Of a stretch of DNA of 64,000 nucleotides, positions 52,163 through 59,720 are shown in pieces. The translations under genes and the position numbers were made by a program. Within the stretch, counting starts at the first letter, position 1. Each line of letters opens with the position of its first letter. This DNA is from Mollicutes bacterium (GTDB taxonomy: Bacteria > Bacillota_I > Bacilli_A > RF39 > UBA660), in NCBI GenBank assembly GCA_004552445.1, contig SFOJ01000004.1, positions 1 through 64,000 of the forward strand. The letters run 5' to 3'. Below the pieces are notes generated by a model. That model was not told where the DNA came from. It made no database searches and worked only from the letters and a program-made list of their open reading frames with translations.

Positions 52163-53053
52163 TTATTTATTTTTGCATAACAAATGTTTTAAAATATATA
52201 ACATAAATAGAATAAATATTGTTATTATTACTATTAAATACATTGTTGATATACTAACTACATTATTATTAAATATTAATCTAATATCAATAGATTCTTT
52301 TAAACTATTTATTGCGTTATTAGGAATTATTTTTGCTAACTCTCTAAATGTACTTTCCATAACTGAATTTTTCATTAAAGCTGTTGCATATGTGGTAGGT
52401 AAAAATAGCAAAGCATTTCTTAATCCTGCACCAAATTGACTCATTGGCATATACGCACCAGCAATAAATCCATACATAGAACTAACAATTGAACCAACAG
52501 CAGAAATTTGACCTTGTGTACTTAAAAATGAATTTATTAATGATGATAAAATACAACCAAATAAAGTTAAGCCTATAACATTTAACATTATTAATAGTAT
52601 ATCTATTATGTTCATAAACCAGCCATTAATAGCAATATATATTAGACACAACCCTAACGCAAATAAATTGACAATTAAAGTAGATATAAATGATGCTAAA
52701 AAATATGATATAGCCAAAGTTTTCTTATCAGTTGGTGTAATAATTAAATCCTTAATATTCCCATTTGCCTTATCTTGAACCATTAACATGTTTGAGCAAA
52801 AAGCAACAGTTATGCATGAAACAGATAATAGTGAACCTACCAATTGACCACTTACTAAACCATTAAGTAATTTACTACTAATTTCTATGCTATCAGGTAT
52901 AGCACTTATAAATGCATCTTTATATACGTTAGCTAAAAATGTAGAGTATAAAACTAATAAAATTGCAGGGGTAATTAATGAAGTAAAAAACATTCCTTTA
53001 TCACTAAAATATACTTTTATATTTCTAATAGTTAAATTAATTATTTTTTTCAT
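52163..53053 (-). CDS. ABC-2 type exporter permease
   Basis: 296 residues with about six membrane segments; opens with TIRNIKVYFSDKGMFFTSLI, typical of ABC-2 (DrrB-like) permeases, and has the central LFGCILSSLINSFLSTQGQI helix pair. It starts one base after the ATPase stop. The pair is likely a drug, peptide or lipid exporter. Confidence 0.9.
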   Translation of the reverse strand: MKKIINLTIRNIKVYFSDKGMFFTSLITPAILLVLYSTFLANVYKDAFISAIPDSIEISSKLLNGLVSGQLVGSLLSVSCITVAFCSNMLMVQDKANGNIKDLIITPTDKKTLAISYFLASFISTLIVNLFALGLCLIYIAINGWFMNIIDILLIMLNVIGLTLFGCILSSLINSFLSTQGQISAVGSIVSSMYGFIAGAYMPMSQFGAGLRNALLFLPTTYATALMKNSVMESTFRELAKIIPNNAINSLKESIDIRLIFNNNVVSISTMYLIVIITIFILFMLYILKHLLCKNK

Positions 53054-53054
53054 T

Positions 53055-53957
53055 CTATACCTCCAGATTACTTCCAGTTGCGTTTAAGAACACATCATCC
53101 ATTTTACCTTTTATTATTTCATAATCTTTAAATATTTCTTTATTTTTTATTATTAAATCAGTTGCTATACTTGTATTTTCGACTTCTATTTTAAATCCAT
53201 CTCTAATCTTTGTATATGGTAATTTTAATTTCATTACATCATGTTCTTCTATATGGTAGATATTTATTATATCTTTAGCATATTTGTTTTTTAAATCTAA
53301 AGGTGTCCCTTCTGTAATAATTTTACCTTTTTCTATTATTGTTATAAAATCAGCATCTGCTGCTTCTTCCATATAGTGTGTTGTTAAAAAAACAGTCATA
53401 CCATTTTTTTCTCTTAAATTTCTTATTATATTCCATAATTTTTTTCTTGTATTTGGATCTAATCCTGTTGTAGGTTCATCAAGTATTAAAAATTCTGGTT
53501 CATGAATAATTGCTCTTGCAATATCAACTCTTCTTCTTTGCCCACCAGACAAAGTTTTAACTTTTTGATTTTTAATTTCATTTAATTCAAACATTTTTGA
53601 CAATTCTTCAAATCTTTTTTTAAACTCATTTCCTGTAATATCATATAAACTAGCTCGATATTTTAAGTTATCATATACACTTAAAGTTTGATCTAAAACA
53701 GAATTTTGAAAAACCACACCTATTTTATTTTTTATATATTTTGAGTTTTTATTTATATCTTCCCCACACACTATTATATTCCCATTATCATTTTTTAAAG
53801 TTCCACATATCATAGATATCGTTGTTGATTTACCAGCACCATTAACACCTAAATATGCAAACATCTCACCCTTTTTCACTTTAAAACTTATATTATTAAC
53901 CGCTTTTATTTTACCAAAACTTTTACTAACATTAGTTATCTTTAAAATTTCTTCCAT
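53055..53957 (-). CDS. ABC exporter ATP-binding protein (DrrA-like)
   Basis: 300 residues: Walker A GVNGAGKSTT, signature LSGGQRRRVDIA, Walker B LILDEPTTGLDP, H-loop TTHYMEEA, and a C-terminal extension of about 80 residues as in DrrA-like exporters. Start ATG at 53957 follows GTGAGG. The promoter region upstream contains a seven-fold TTCC array, suggesting activator control. Confidence 0.93.
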   Translation of the reverse strand: MEEILKITNVSKSFGKIKAVNNISFKVKKGEMFAYLGVNGAGKSTTISMICGTLKNDNGNIIVCGEDINKNSKYIKNKIGVVFQNSVLDQTLSVYDNLKYRASLYDITGNEFKKRFEELSKMFELNEIKNQKVKTLSGGQRRRVDIARAIIHEPEFLILDEPTTGLDPNTRKKLWNIIRNLREKNGMTVFLTTHYMEEAADADFITIIEKGKIITEGTPLDLKNKYAKDIINIYHIEEHDVMKLKLPYTKIRDGFKIEVENTSIATDLIIKNKEIFKDYEIIKGKMDDVFLNATGSNLEV

Positions 53958-53999
53958 ATAAGAGCCTCACTTTCAAATTACTATTTATCTGCCAGTTAC

Positions 54000-54008
54000 A
54001 TTATATCA
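54000..54008 (-). promoter_or_regulatory. Extended -10 promoter of the ABC exporter operon
   Basis: TGATATAAT on the minus strand, with no recognisable -35; the -35 position is occupied by the repeat array, which suggests activator dependence. Confidence 0.6.
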
Positions 54009-54013
54009 TAAGT

Positions 54014-54080
54014 TTCCGATTTTTTCCGTTTTACTTCCGAATAATTTCCGTTTCATTTCCGATTGATTTCCATTTTTTCC
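54014..54080. repeat. Phased TTCC (GGAA) direct-repeat array upstream of the ABC promoter
   Basis: Seven TTCC cores start at 54014, 54024, 54035, 54046, 54057, 54068 and 54077, i.e. steps of 10, 11, 11, 11, 11 and 9 bases; most are TTTCCG. A further TTCC is at 54101. The period of about one helical turn is that of tandem OmpR/PhoB-type response-regulator boxes. Confidence 0.75.
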
Positions 54081-54152
54081 GATTCATATATATTAAACAT
54101 TTCCATTTTGTAAATATCATTCACTCATTTCACTGCAAAATTTTAAATAAAC

Positions 54153-54183
54153 AAAAAAATCACTTTTTCAAATAAGCGATTTT
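54153..54183 (-). terminator. Terminator of the candidate small RNA
   Basis: AAAATCGCTT and AAGTGATTTT pair, followed by T residues on the minus strand. Confidence 0.8.
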
Positions 54184-54304
54184 CCTTTATAAAACTTGAC
54201 TTTCTAGGCCACAGAAAAGTTCAAGTTAAACTCTTATGGTGCCCTAAGGGAAGAAGTAGAACAACTCCTAGGGCAAAAGAAATAGCTAGTAATAACTATT
54301 AACT
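54153..54304 (-). ncRNA. Candidate structured small RNA or leader
   Basis: Between a -10 (TATAAT, 54311-54316, minus strand) and the terminator at 54153-54183 lie about 150 bases without an open frame but with three further hairpins: AATAG/CTATT (54281-54300), GCCCTA/TAGGGC (54241-54274), and a long stem AACTTGAC..TTTCT against AGAAAAGTTCAAGTT (54193-54227) with a loop reading GTGGCCT on the minus strand. No 6S, SRP, RNase P or known riboswitch signature is seen. It may be a free RNA or an attenuator ahead of the ABC operon. Confidence 0.5.
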
Positions 54305-54404
54305 AAATATATTATACTACATTTCTAGTAAAAATCGAAAAAACTTCATAAAAAAAATAAATTTACTCAAAAAAATGTTATAATTAGTATGGAGATGACT
54401 TGTT

Positions 54405-55073
54405 ATGCATATTAATAAAGATCTAATGTTATATATAGAAAAAAATATATTTCCAAAATATGAAAAATATTATTCTCATGGAATGTTACACATAAATAAT
54501 GTAATTGAAAATATGTTGATGCTAGCTGATTATTATGAATTAGACAAAAATATGGCTTATGTTATTGCTGCTTTTCATGATATTGGTCTAAATATTGATA
54601 GAGAAAATCATGAGCACGAATCAGGAAAAATATTAAAGAATGATGTAGAGTTAAAGAAATATTTTAATAATGAACAAATCAAAATTATGAAAGAAGCCGT
54701 AGAAGATCATAGAGGTTCTAGAAAAGAAAGACCTAGAAATTTTTATGGAGAATGTGTTTCAGATTCTGATAGAGATTTTGATATTGAATTATTGGCAAAA
54801 AGACAACTAGCTACATCTCTTAAAAATTACTTAACACTTAAAACTTTTGATGAACATTTCGAAAGATGTTATGAATATATTTGCAGAAGAATTAATAATG
54901 ATGGCAATTTTAATCTTTGGACAAATAATCCTTTAATGATAGAAAAAAGAGATAAATTTCAAAAAGATTATTTAAACAAGGATTATGCAAAGTCAGTATA
55001 TAAAAAAGAGTGGGATAAAATATCAAATGATGGGACAAAGGAAAAAATACTTAATTATTATGAAGATTATTAA
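54405..55073 (+). CDS. HD-domain phosphohydrolase
   Basis: 222 residues. SHGMLHINNVIENM supplies the first His, AAFHDIGLNIDRENHEHE is the HD motif, and EAVEDHRGSRKERP the downstream His/Asp, as in HD hydrolases acting on nucleotides or phosphoesters. Start ATG follows GGAGATGA. It is divergent from the ABC operon and adjacent to the mobile element; whether it is element cargo is unclear. Substrate unknown. Confidence 0.85.
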   Translation: MHINKDLMLYIEKNIFPKYEKYYSHGMLHINNVIENMLMLADYYELDKNMAYVIAAFHDIGLNIDRENHEHESGKILKNDVELKKYFNNEQIKIMKEAVEDHRGSRKERPRNFYGECVSDSDRDFDIELLAKRQLATSLKNYLTLKTFDEHFERCYEYICRRINNDGNFNLWTNNPLMIEKRDKFQKDYLNKDYAKSVYKKEWDKISNDGTKEKILNYYEDY

Positions 55074-55099
55074 AAATGCTTTTTTACACTATTTTAATT

Positions 55100-55133
55100 C
55101 ACACGCTAATTGATATGTCAATTTGCAAGTGTG
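55100..55133 (+). terminator. Hairpin after the HD gene
   Basis: CACAC...AATTGA and TCAATT...GTGTG form an extended stem with an internal loop, downstream of the HD gene; the T tract is weak. Confidence 0.5.
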
Positions 55134-55159
55134 TTTCTAAATTTTCAAAAATTTAGTAT

Positions 55160-55198
55160 AAACAAAGAATACGGCTAATCGAAGTAGTCGTATTCTTT
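55160..55198 (-). terminator. Terminator of the mobilization operon
   Basis: AAAGAATACG and CGTATTCTTT pair across an inner CTA...TAG stem. Confidence 0.8.
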
Positions 55199-55525
55199 TT
55201 CTAATGTTTCTTCTTTAATAAAATCATTTACTTCTATTTCTTTATCAGTATTTTTAGAAATATCTATTAAATCATAAGAGTTATATAAATCTTTTTCATA
55301 ACAATCTTTTAAAATGTTTATAGTTTTATTTTTATCACTTTCATTTTTAGAAAGTAGAATTCTTCTAAAAATGTCTTTTAACATTTCTAATATATACTTA
55401 ATAAATTCAATTAAGTTATTATTATTTTGGCCTAGCTTTTCACATTCTTCTTCTAAATTATCTATTACTTTTTGTGAATGATTATATTCTTTTTCTAACT
55501 CCTTTATAATTAAAAATATAATCAT
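55175..55525 (-). pseudogene. Frameshifted C-terminal coiled coil of the MobV relaxase
   Basis: The frame continues the relaxase in another phase: after an overlap of 44 bases it reads KELEKEYNHSQKVIDNLEEE, a Glu/Lys coiled coil of the kind that ends MobV proteins. Its own apparent start (MIIFLII) lacks a ribosome site and lies inside the relaxase. One extra G in the AAAGGAG run near 55503 would explain the split. It is therefore probably the detached tail of one protein of about 420 residues, not an independent gene. Confidence 0.6.
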
Positions 55526-56417
55526 CTAAATCATTGAAAAAGTTTTGATATATTACTTGATTTTGAATTTCTTTAGTATATAAATCTAGATATTTTAGTA
55601 AGATGTGATATGATTCACCATTAAGAATAATTGAATCTGAAAAAGCTTTCTTTTTTGAAAATTTTAACATATTAATAATTTTTAAATGTTCACTTTCAAT
55701 ATTCTTTTTACTCTTATTTGCAAGTCTTTCATATTGTCTAGTTATACCTTTTAATTGTCCTAAAGAAAGATTTTTAATTTTAGTGCCTTTTTCTCCACGT
55801 TCCAAATTAAAACCTAGATTATTTAATCTAAAACAATATTTATCTTGTAATATACTTAAATAATTTTGGTCTTTGATATAATCTCTTTTAGAAATAGAAT
55901 ATCTTTCTTTATTAACTCTTTTATCAAACTTTTTAACAAGAGGAACTACTACACAATGAATGTGCGGTGTTTTTTCATCTAAGTGTAATACTGATTGTAT
56001 TACTTGTTCTTTAGTATAACCTAAATCTTTATAAATAAACTCCATACATCCATTAGCCCATCTTAATATTTCTTCTTTGGACATATCTTTAAAGAATTCT
56101 GGGCCACTTGTAAATATCATTTCATCGGCTACACAACTTTTAGAATCATCTATCATTTGATCAAAATCTTTATATCTTTCTTGTCTAATAGTTTTCATTT
56201 TTTCATCGTGTTCTTTTCTATATTCCTTAGTAATTTCATAAAACTTTTCCCTATACTTCTTATTACATTTTACTAATTCAATATTGTTAATACTATCTTC
56301 TTTTCTTATATCAGGATTAGATTTATAAGATTCTTTTTCTCGTTTATTATGACTACCAATATGGGATAAATCTGCTAATGTATTAATACTTTTACATCTA
56401 AATATTGCATAGTTCAT
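55482..56417 (-). CDS. MobV-family relaxase (Pre/Mob)
   Basis: 311 residues. The N-terminus (MNYAIFRCKSINTLADLSHI, GSHNKRE) and motif III VLHLDEKTPHIHCVVVP (HxDExTPHxH) identify a MobV relaxase that nicks the transfer origin. The start overlaps the end of the recombinase gene by 20 bases. The C-terminal coiled coil is cut short by a probable frameshift. The Mob domain itself is intact, so nicking may persist. Confidence 0.9.
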   Translation of the reverse strand: MNYAIFRCKSINTLADLSHIGSHNKREKESYKSNPDIRKEDSINNIELVKCNKKYREKFYEITKEYRKEHDEKMKTIRQERYKDFDQMIDDSKSCVADEMIFTSGPEFFKDMSKEEILRWANGCMEFIYKDLGYTKEQVIQSVLHLDEKTPHIHCVVVPLVKKFDKRVNKERYSISKRDYIKDQNYLSILQDKYCFRLNNLGFNLERGEKGTKIKNLSLGQLKGITRQYERLANKSKKNIESEHLKIINMLKFSKKKAFSDSIILNGESYHILLKYLDLYTKEIQNQVIYQNFFNDLDDYIFNYKGVRKRI

Positions 56418-58239
56418 TTGGTTGTTCTTTTCTATTTAAACGAGAATATAATGCACTTTCTAAATCTAAAGTAATTACTCCTAGTCTTAAAGTTTTATCA
56501 TTATAGTTTTTAGAATCTGATAAAACTATTAATCTTAATATTTGTTCATAATCTCCATTAGGTTCAAAACTAATATCTTCTAATTTACTATCTGCTTCAG
56601 TTTCGTAATAATTTAGTTTTAAACTATTTTTTGAAACAACATCTTGTAGTTTATTAAAATATTCTTTTGCTTCTAAACTAGTTTTAGCTTCGTGATTCAT
56701 TGGTATTTTAAAACCTTTTTCATCACTAAATATATTAAAGTTATAAGGTACACCATAATTATTATGATAATTTACTAAATCAGTTAGAAAACTTTTTCTA
56801 TATACAATATTTAATAATTCTATTTTATCTCCAACTTTATTAACTTCAATATTATCAATATAAGTACCAATTATTCTTTTCATTTCTTCTCTTGAAGCAT
56901 TAGTTAAATTTAAAATATTAGTTAAAAATATATCAGGATTAACAAAAGTATCAATTGTTTCTGTATCTTCTAAAATTAATAAATCATTAGTAGTAAAGTT
57001 AAAGTTTTCACATTGTTTTATTTCTTTAATCTTTTTATTAATATTATCAATTTTATATCTAATACTTTTTAATTCGTTATCAAACTCATTCATTTTAACA
57101 ACCCCATTTAAATAAGCACATTTAATTCTTTCTTCTTGTTTTTCTAGTCCTTTTAATTCAGTTTTATAATCTTTTGTAATATCTTCTTGTTTGTGTTTTA
57201 TAAATGGTGTGTAATATTTATTTATTAAATTATCTTTTCTTATTAGGTCATATAATTGAAGTAGTAAACCATCTCTTATAGTATCTTCTTTGTAGTTAGT
57301 TCTACATTTTTCGCATTTATAGTAATAATATTTCTTACCACTTTTTCTTTTAGTAGTAGCTTTACCACCTAAGAAATTACCACATACTGAACATTTTAAT
57401 TTATTAGTAAAAAGGTAAGTAGCAGTTCTTTCATAATGTCTTGCATTTCTCTTAGTTTGATACTGGCAAGCATTCCATTTTTCTTTTGATACTATTGGCT
57501 CTACAACATCTTCATAATATTGAGGATGTTTAGTTCTTTTTCCATGAACAAAATCGCCTTTATAAAGTTCATTAGTCATAATCTTTTGAATAGTAGAATC
57601 TAACCAATTAGTTCTACCTAATACTTCTTCTTGATTATAAATATTAGCAATACCTTGATAGCTTTTTCCTTCTAAATATAAATCATACATTCTAATAATA
57701 ATATCTTTTGTTAATTCATCTGGTACTAACTTCTTATCAATTCTTTTAAATCCTATTGGAGTTCTATTTGGAATGTGTCCTGCTTTAACAGCACCAACCA
57801 TACCAAATTTAGTTCTTTCTGAACACCTTTCAATTTCATTTTGACTAAATGCAGTTGTTAGTCTTATACACATTCTTCCTGTTGAAGTTAATGTATTAGA
57901 ATCATCATCTTTACAATCTAAATCACAACCGTATTTTTCTAATAATTTCATTAGTTTTTCTACATCATAAACACTTCTAGTTAATCTATCTAACTTTAAA
58001 GCTACTATGACATTAACTGTACCGTTTTTAATATCATTAATCATTTGTTGATATGCTGGTCTTTTATCATCTTTAGCACTTATTCCTTCATCAGCATATA
58101 TTGCGTGAATTTCGTATCCTTTAGATTTACAAAATTCAATTAGTTTTTCTTTTTGTTCAGGTAAACTAAAACCTTCACGTGCTTGGTCCAGTGTACTAAC
58201 TCTAATATAAATGTCTGCAATTTTCTTTTTTTCGTCCAT
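56398..58239 (-). CDS. Large serine recombinase
   Basis: 613 residues from the ATG at 58239; the frame extends upstream to 58320 but that part lacks a ribosome site. The resolvase domain (ADIYIRVSTLDQAREGFSLP with the catalytic Ser, KLDRLTRSVYD), recombinase domain (IPNRTPIGFKR), zinc ribbon (CSVCGNFLGG, CEKCRTNY) and C-terminal coiled coil are in standard order. It catalyses integration and excision of the element at attP/attB. Complete and probably active. Confidence 0.95.
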   Translation of the reverse strand: MDEKKKIADIYIRVSTLDQAREGFSLPEQKEKLIEFCKSKGYEIHAIYADEGISAKDDKRPAYQQMINDIKNGTVNVIVALKLDRLTRSVYDVEKLMKLLEKYGCDLDCKDDDSNTLTSTGRMCIRLTTAFSQNEIERCSERTKFGMVGAVKAGHIPNRTPIGFKRIDKKLVPDELTKDIIIRMYDLYLEGKSYQGIANIYNQEEVLGRTNWLDSTIQKIMTNELYKGDFVHGKRTKHPQYYEDVVEPIVSKEKWNACQYQTKRNARHYERTATYLFTNKLKCSVCGNFLGGKATTKRKSGKKYYYYKCEKCRTNYKEDTIRDGLLLQLYDLIRKDNLINKYYTPFIKHKQEDITKDYKTELKGLEKQEERIKCAYLNGVVKMNEFDNELKSIRYKIDNINKKIKEIKQCENFNFTTNDLLILEDTETIDTFVNPDIFLTNILNLTNASREEMKRIIGTYIDNIEVNKVGDKIELLNIVYRKSFLTDLVNYHNNYGVPYNFNIFSDEKGFKIPMNHEAKTSLEAKEYFNKLQDVVSKNSLKLNYYETEADSKLEDISFEPNGDYEQILRLIVLSDSKNYNDKTLRLGVITLDLESALYSRLNRKEQPNELCNI

Positions 58240-58351
58240 AATTTCATCTCTCTTTCTATTATTTTTTTGAAAGAGATTAAAAGCACAAAAAGTCCATACT
58301 TTTAACCTCAAGTATTTCACTTCCTTTTTGTACGCCTAGTTTAAAAAACAT

Positions 58352-58618
58352 TTAATTGTTTTTAATATGAACTTCCATATCTTTTAATTTAATACATTTA
58401 GAATAATCATTTATAAAAACTTTATCACTTCCATTAAATATTAAATAATTATTCTCCTTGATTGTTATAATATGTGGACTTACATAAGCAATATTACTTC
58501 CTTTAATATTAATAATACTTCCTTGTTTAATAGAGTACTTACAACAAGCAAATCTACATATCATATCAATTCTTTTTAGAACTTCCTTTTCAACATCTAA
58601 TATTTTTACTTCCTTCAT
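58352..58618 (-). CDS. Small hypothetical protein of the mobile element (88 aa)
   Basis: 88 residues from the ATG at 58618 (GAGGAG upstream; the GTG four codons earlier is in that site). KILDVEKEVLKRIDMICRFA and two Cys (ACCKYS) precede a beta-rich half. It lies first in the element's operon, where excision factors or regulators are often found, but no family is recognised. Confidence 0.6.
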   Translation of the reverse strand: MKEVKILDVEKEVLKRIDMICRFACCKYSIKQGSIINIKGSNIAYVSPHIITIKENNYLIFNGSDKVFINDYSKCIKLKDMEVHIKNN

Positions 58619-58644
58619 AAAACTCCTCACTTTCCTTATAATAA

Positions 58645-58670
58645 CAAAAAAACTAGACGGTACTTCTAGT
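58645..58670 (-). terminator. Terminator downstream of tRNA-Thr
   Basis: ACTAGA and TCTAGT pair around seven bases, with a run of seven T on the minus strand. A second small stem (CTCGAA/TTCGAG, 58687-58701) lies between it and the tRNA. Confidence 0.85.
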
Positions 58671-58713
58671 TAATATTTATTACTACTCGAAAAGTTCGAG
58701 TTTCCTATCAATC

Positions 58714-58789
58714 TGGTGCTGAAAAGAGGAATCGAACCCCCAACCTACTGATTACGATTCAGTTGCTCTACCGATTGAGCTATTTCAGC
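58714..58789 (-). tRNA. tRNA-Thr (anticodon CGT)
   Basis: 76 bases including an encoded CCA (58714-58716). The acceptor GCTGAAA pairs with TTTCAGC, the D-arm has AGCTCAATCGGTAGAGCA, the anticodon loop reads ATCGTAA (anticodon CGT), and the T-loop is GGTTCGATTCC-like. Reads ACG. Confidence 0.95.
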
Positions 58790-58790
58790 A

Positions 58791-58864
58791 TGGTTGCCTC
58801 AATAGGATTCGAACCTATGATGCTGGAGTCAGAGTCCAGAGCCTTACCGCTTGGCCATGAGGCA
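58791..58864 (-). tRNA. tRNA-Gln (anticodon CTG)
   Basis: 74 bases with encoded CCA (58791-58793). The acceptor TGCCTCA pairs with TGAGGCA; the D-arm is GCCAAGCGGTAAGGC; the anticodon stem CTGGA/TCCAG encloses loop CTCTGAC (anticodon CTG); the T-arm is AGGTTCGAATCCT. Reads CAG. One base separates it from tRNA-Thr, so they are processed from one transcript. Confidence 0.95.
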
Positions 58865-58872
58865 ATAATGTA

Positions 58873-59235
58873 TTAGTTGTATGACAACATAATACTTTTT
58901 TTAGTATAAATTAAATCTAGTAAATCTATATTTAAATATAGATCGTATAAATCTTTATTTTTTACTATTTTAAAATCTATATCTTCTTTGCTTATATCAC
59001 TTGGAATATCATTTACTTCATAAATTATTTCTTCTACTGAATCCCTTAGAGTTATTTCATCTTTTATTTCATCTAATTCATCTTTAGTTAGTGTTGTTCT
59101 AAATTCTAGTTTTATATCTCCTAAATCTTCAGAATGAGTTTCTATTTTTAAAGTAAATGTACTCATTATTCCACTTTCATTTTCCCATATAACTGTTGTT
59201 TTGTCAGTTAAACTTTCATTATCAATTTTTAGCAT
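58873..59235 (-). CDS. Acidic hypothetical protein (120 aa)
   Basis: 120 residues from the ATG at 59235 (AGAGAG upstream; a GTG two codons earlier rejected). Rich in Asp/Glu with alternating beta strands (KTTVIWENESGIMSTFTLKI, FRTTLTKDELDEIKDEITL). No family recognised. It sits between the tmRNA terminator and tRNA-Gln, ending 8 bases before the tRNA, so it may be carried on the same transcript. Confidence 0.6.
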   Translation of the reverse strand: MLKIDNESLTDKTTVIWENESGIMSTFTLKIETHSEDLGDIKLEFRTTLTKDELDEIKDEITLRDSVEEIIYEVNDIPSDISKEDIDFKIVKNKDLYDLYLNIDLLDLIYTKKSIMLSYN

Positions 59236-59250
59236 AAGCACTCTCTTTCA

Positions 59251-59273
59251 TTTAAAAAGACTTAATTAAGTCT
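59251..59273 (-). terminator. Terminator of tmRNA
   Basis: AGACTTAATTAAGTCT is a perfect palindromic stem, followed by five T on the minus strand. Confidence 0.85.
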
Positions 59274-59285
59274 ATTATTCATATT

Positions 59286-59639
59286 TGGTGGAGATGAGGA
59301 GTAGCGAACTCCTGTCCAAGATTCATCCCAGTAGAATTTCTACAAGTTTAGTTGGTTTTTAAATTCAAATAATAATGTAGATTGCCAACTTCTCTTATTA
59401 TTCTAAGTTTGCTATTCATTCATTATAAATCACAAACAAATTTATAATATAGTTCACTTTATGACTCCCCTCTTAAAACTCGTGAACAAAAGTTAAAAGT
59501 GGAAGCTCCGTTTTACTTAACTTAAGCAAAAGATGGAGAAAAATTAAAATCGTTTCCGATTATTTTAGTTTTTGCATTTATAGTATGCCTACTACTTGCA
59601 TTCTACCCAGACATAACCCTGTCGAATCAATGCATCCCC
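59286..59639 (-). ncRNA. ssrA: Transfer-messenger RNA
   Basis: About 354 bases. The 5' end GGGGATG pairs with CATCTCC before an encoded ACCA at 59286-59289; the 5' GATTCGACAGGGTT and the 3' TTGGACAGGAGTTCG arm are the tRNA-like domain. The tag frame runs 59575 to 59522: resume codon GCA, then AKTKIIGNDFNFSPSFA and TAA. The tag ends in SFA rather than the common LAA. An extended -10 (TGATATAAT) lies just upstream. It rescues stalled ribosomes with SmpB. Confidence 0.95.
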
Positions 59640-59684
59640 GTATGTGTTAATTATATCATATTATACCTTTTATTACTAGTTTTA

Positions 59685-59713
59685 TTGACAAAATATGTTT
59701 TTTTGAATAAAAT
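59685..59713 (+). promoter_or_regulatory. Promoter of the phosphatidyltransferase gene, implying a leaderless transcript
   Basis: Consensus TTGACA (59685-59690), 17 bases, TAAAAT (59708-59713), then seven bases to the ATG at 59721. Same geometry as lepA. Confidence 0.65.
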
Positions 59714-59720
59714 TGTAGGT

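Larger units (their letters stand above)
55160..58670 (-). mobile_element. Compact integrative mobilizable element (serine recombinase + MobV)
   Basis: A block of three minus-strand genes (small gene, large serine recombinase, MobV relaxase with frameshifted tail) bounded by terminators at 55160-55198 and 58645-58670, next to tRNA-Thr. The content is that of an integrative mobilizable element that excises by a serine recombinase and borrows a conjugation machine. Exact ends and att sites could not be located, so these limits are approximate. Confidence 0.7.

Noticed and set aside
54014..54104. TTCC array as a CRISPR array or replication iterons
   Set aside because: The units are only about 11 bp, without spacer-length gaps, and no replication protein is nearby; promoter context fits better.
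54153..54304. 6S RNA, SRP RNA or a known riboswitch
   Set aside because: The ends do not pair as in 6S, the SRP GGAAG/AGCA loops are absent, and no riboswitch consensus was recognised.
55175..55525. Independent 116-residue gene
   Set aside because: No ribosome site, start inside the relaxase gene, and content continuing the relaxase coiled coil point to a frameshifted tail.
58240..58320. N-terminal extension of the serine recombinase
   Set aside because: The resolvase domain starts just after the ATG at 58239; upstream codons lack a ribosome site and family similarity.
54305..58713. Direct repeats as att sites of the mobile element
   Set aside because: Only a short TTCTAGT match was found at both sides, too short in AT-rich DNA to define ends.
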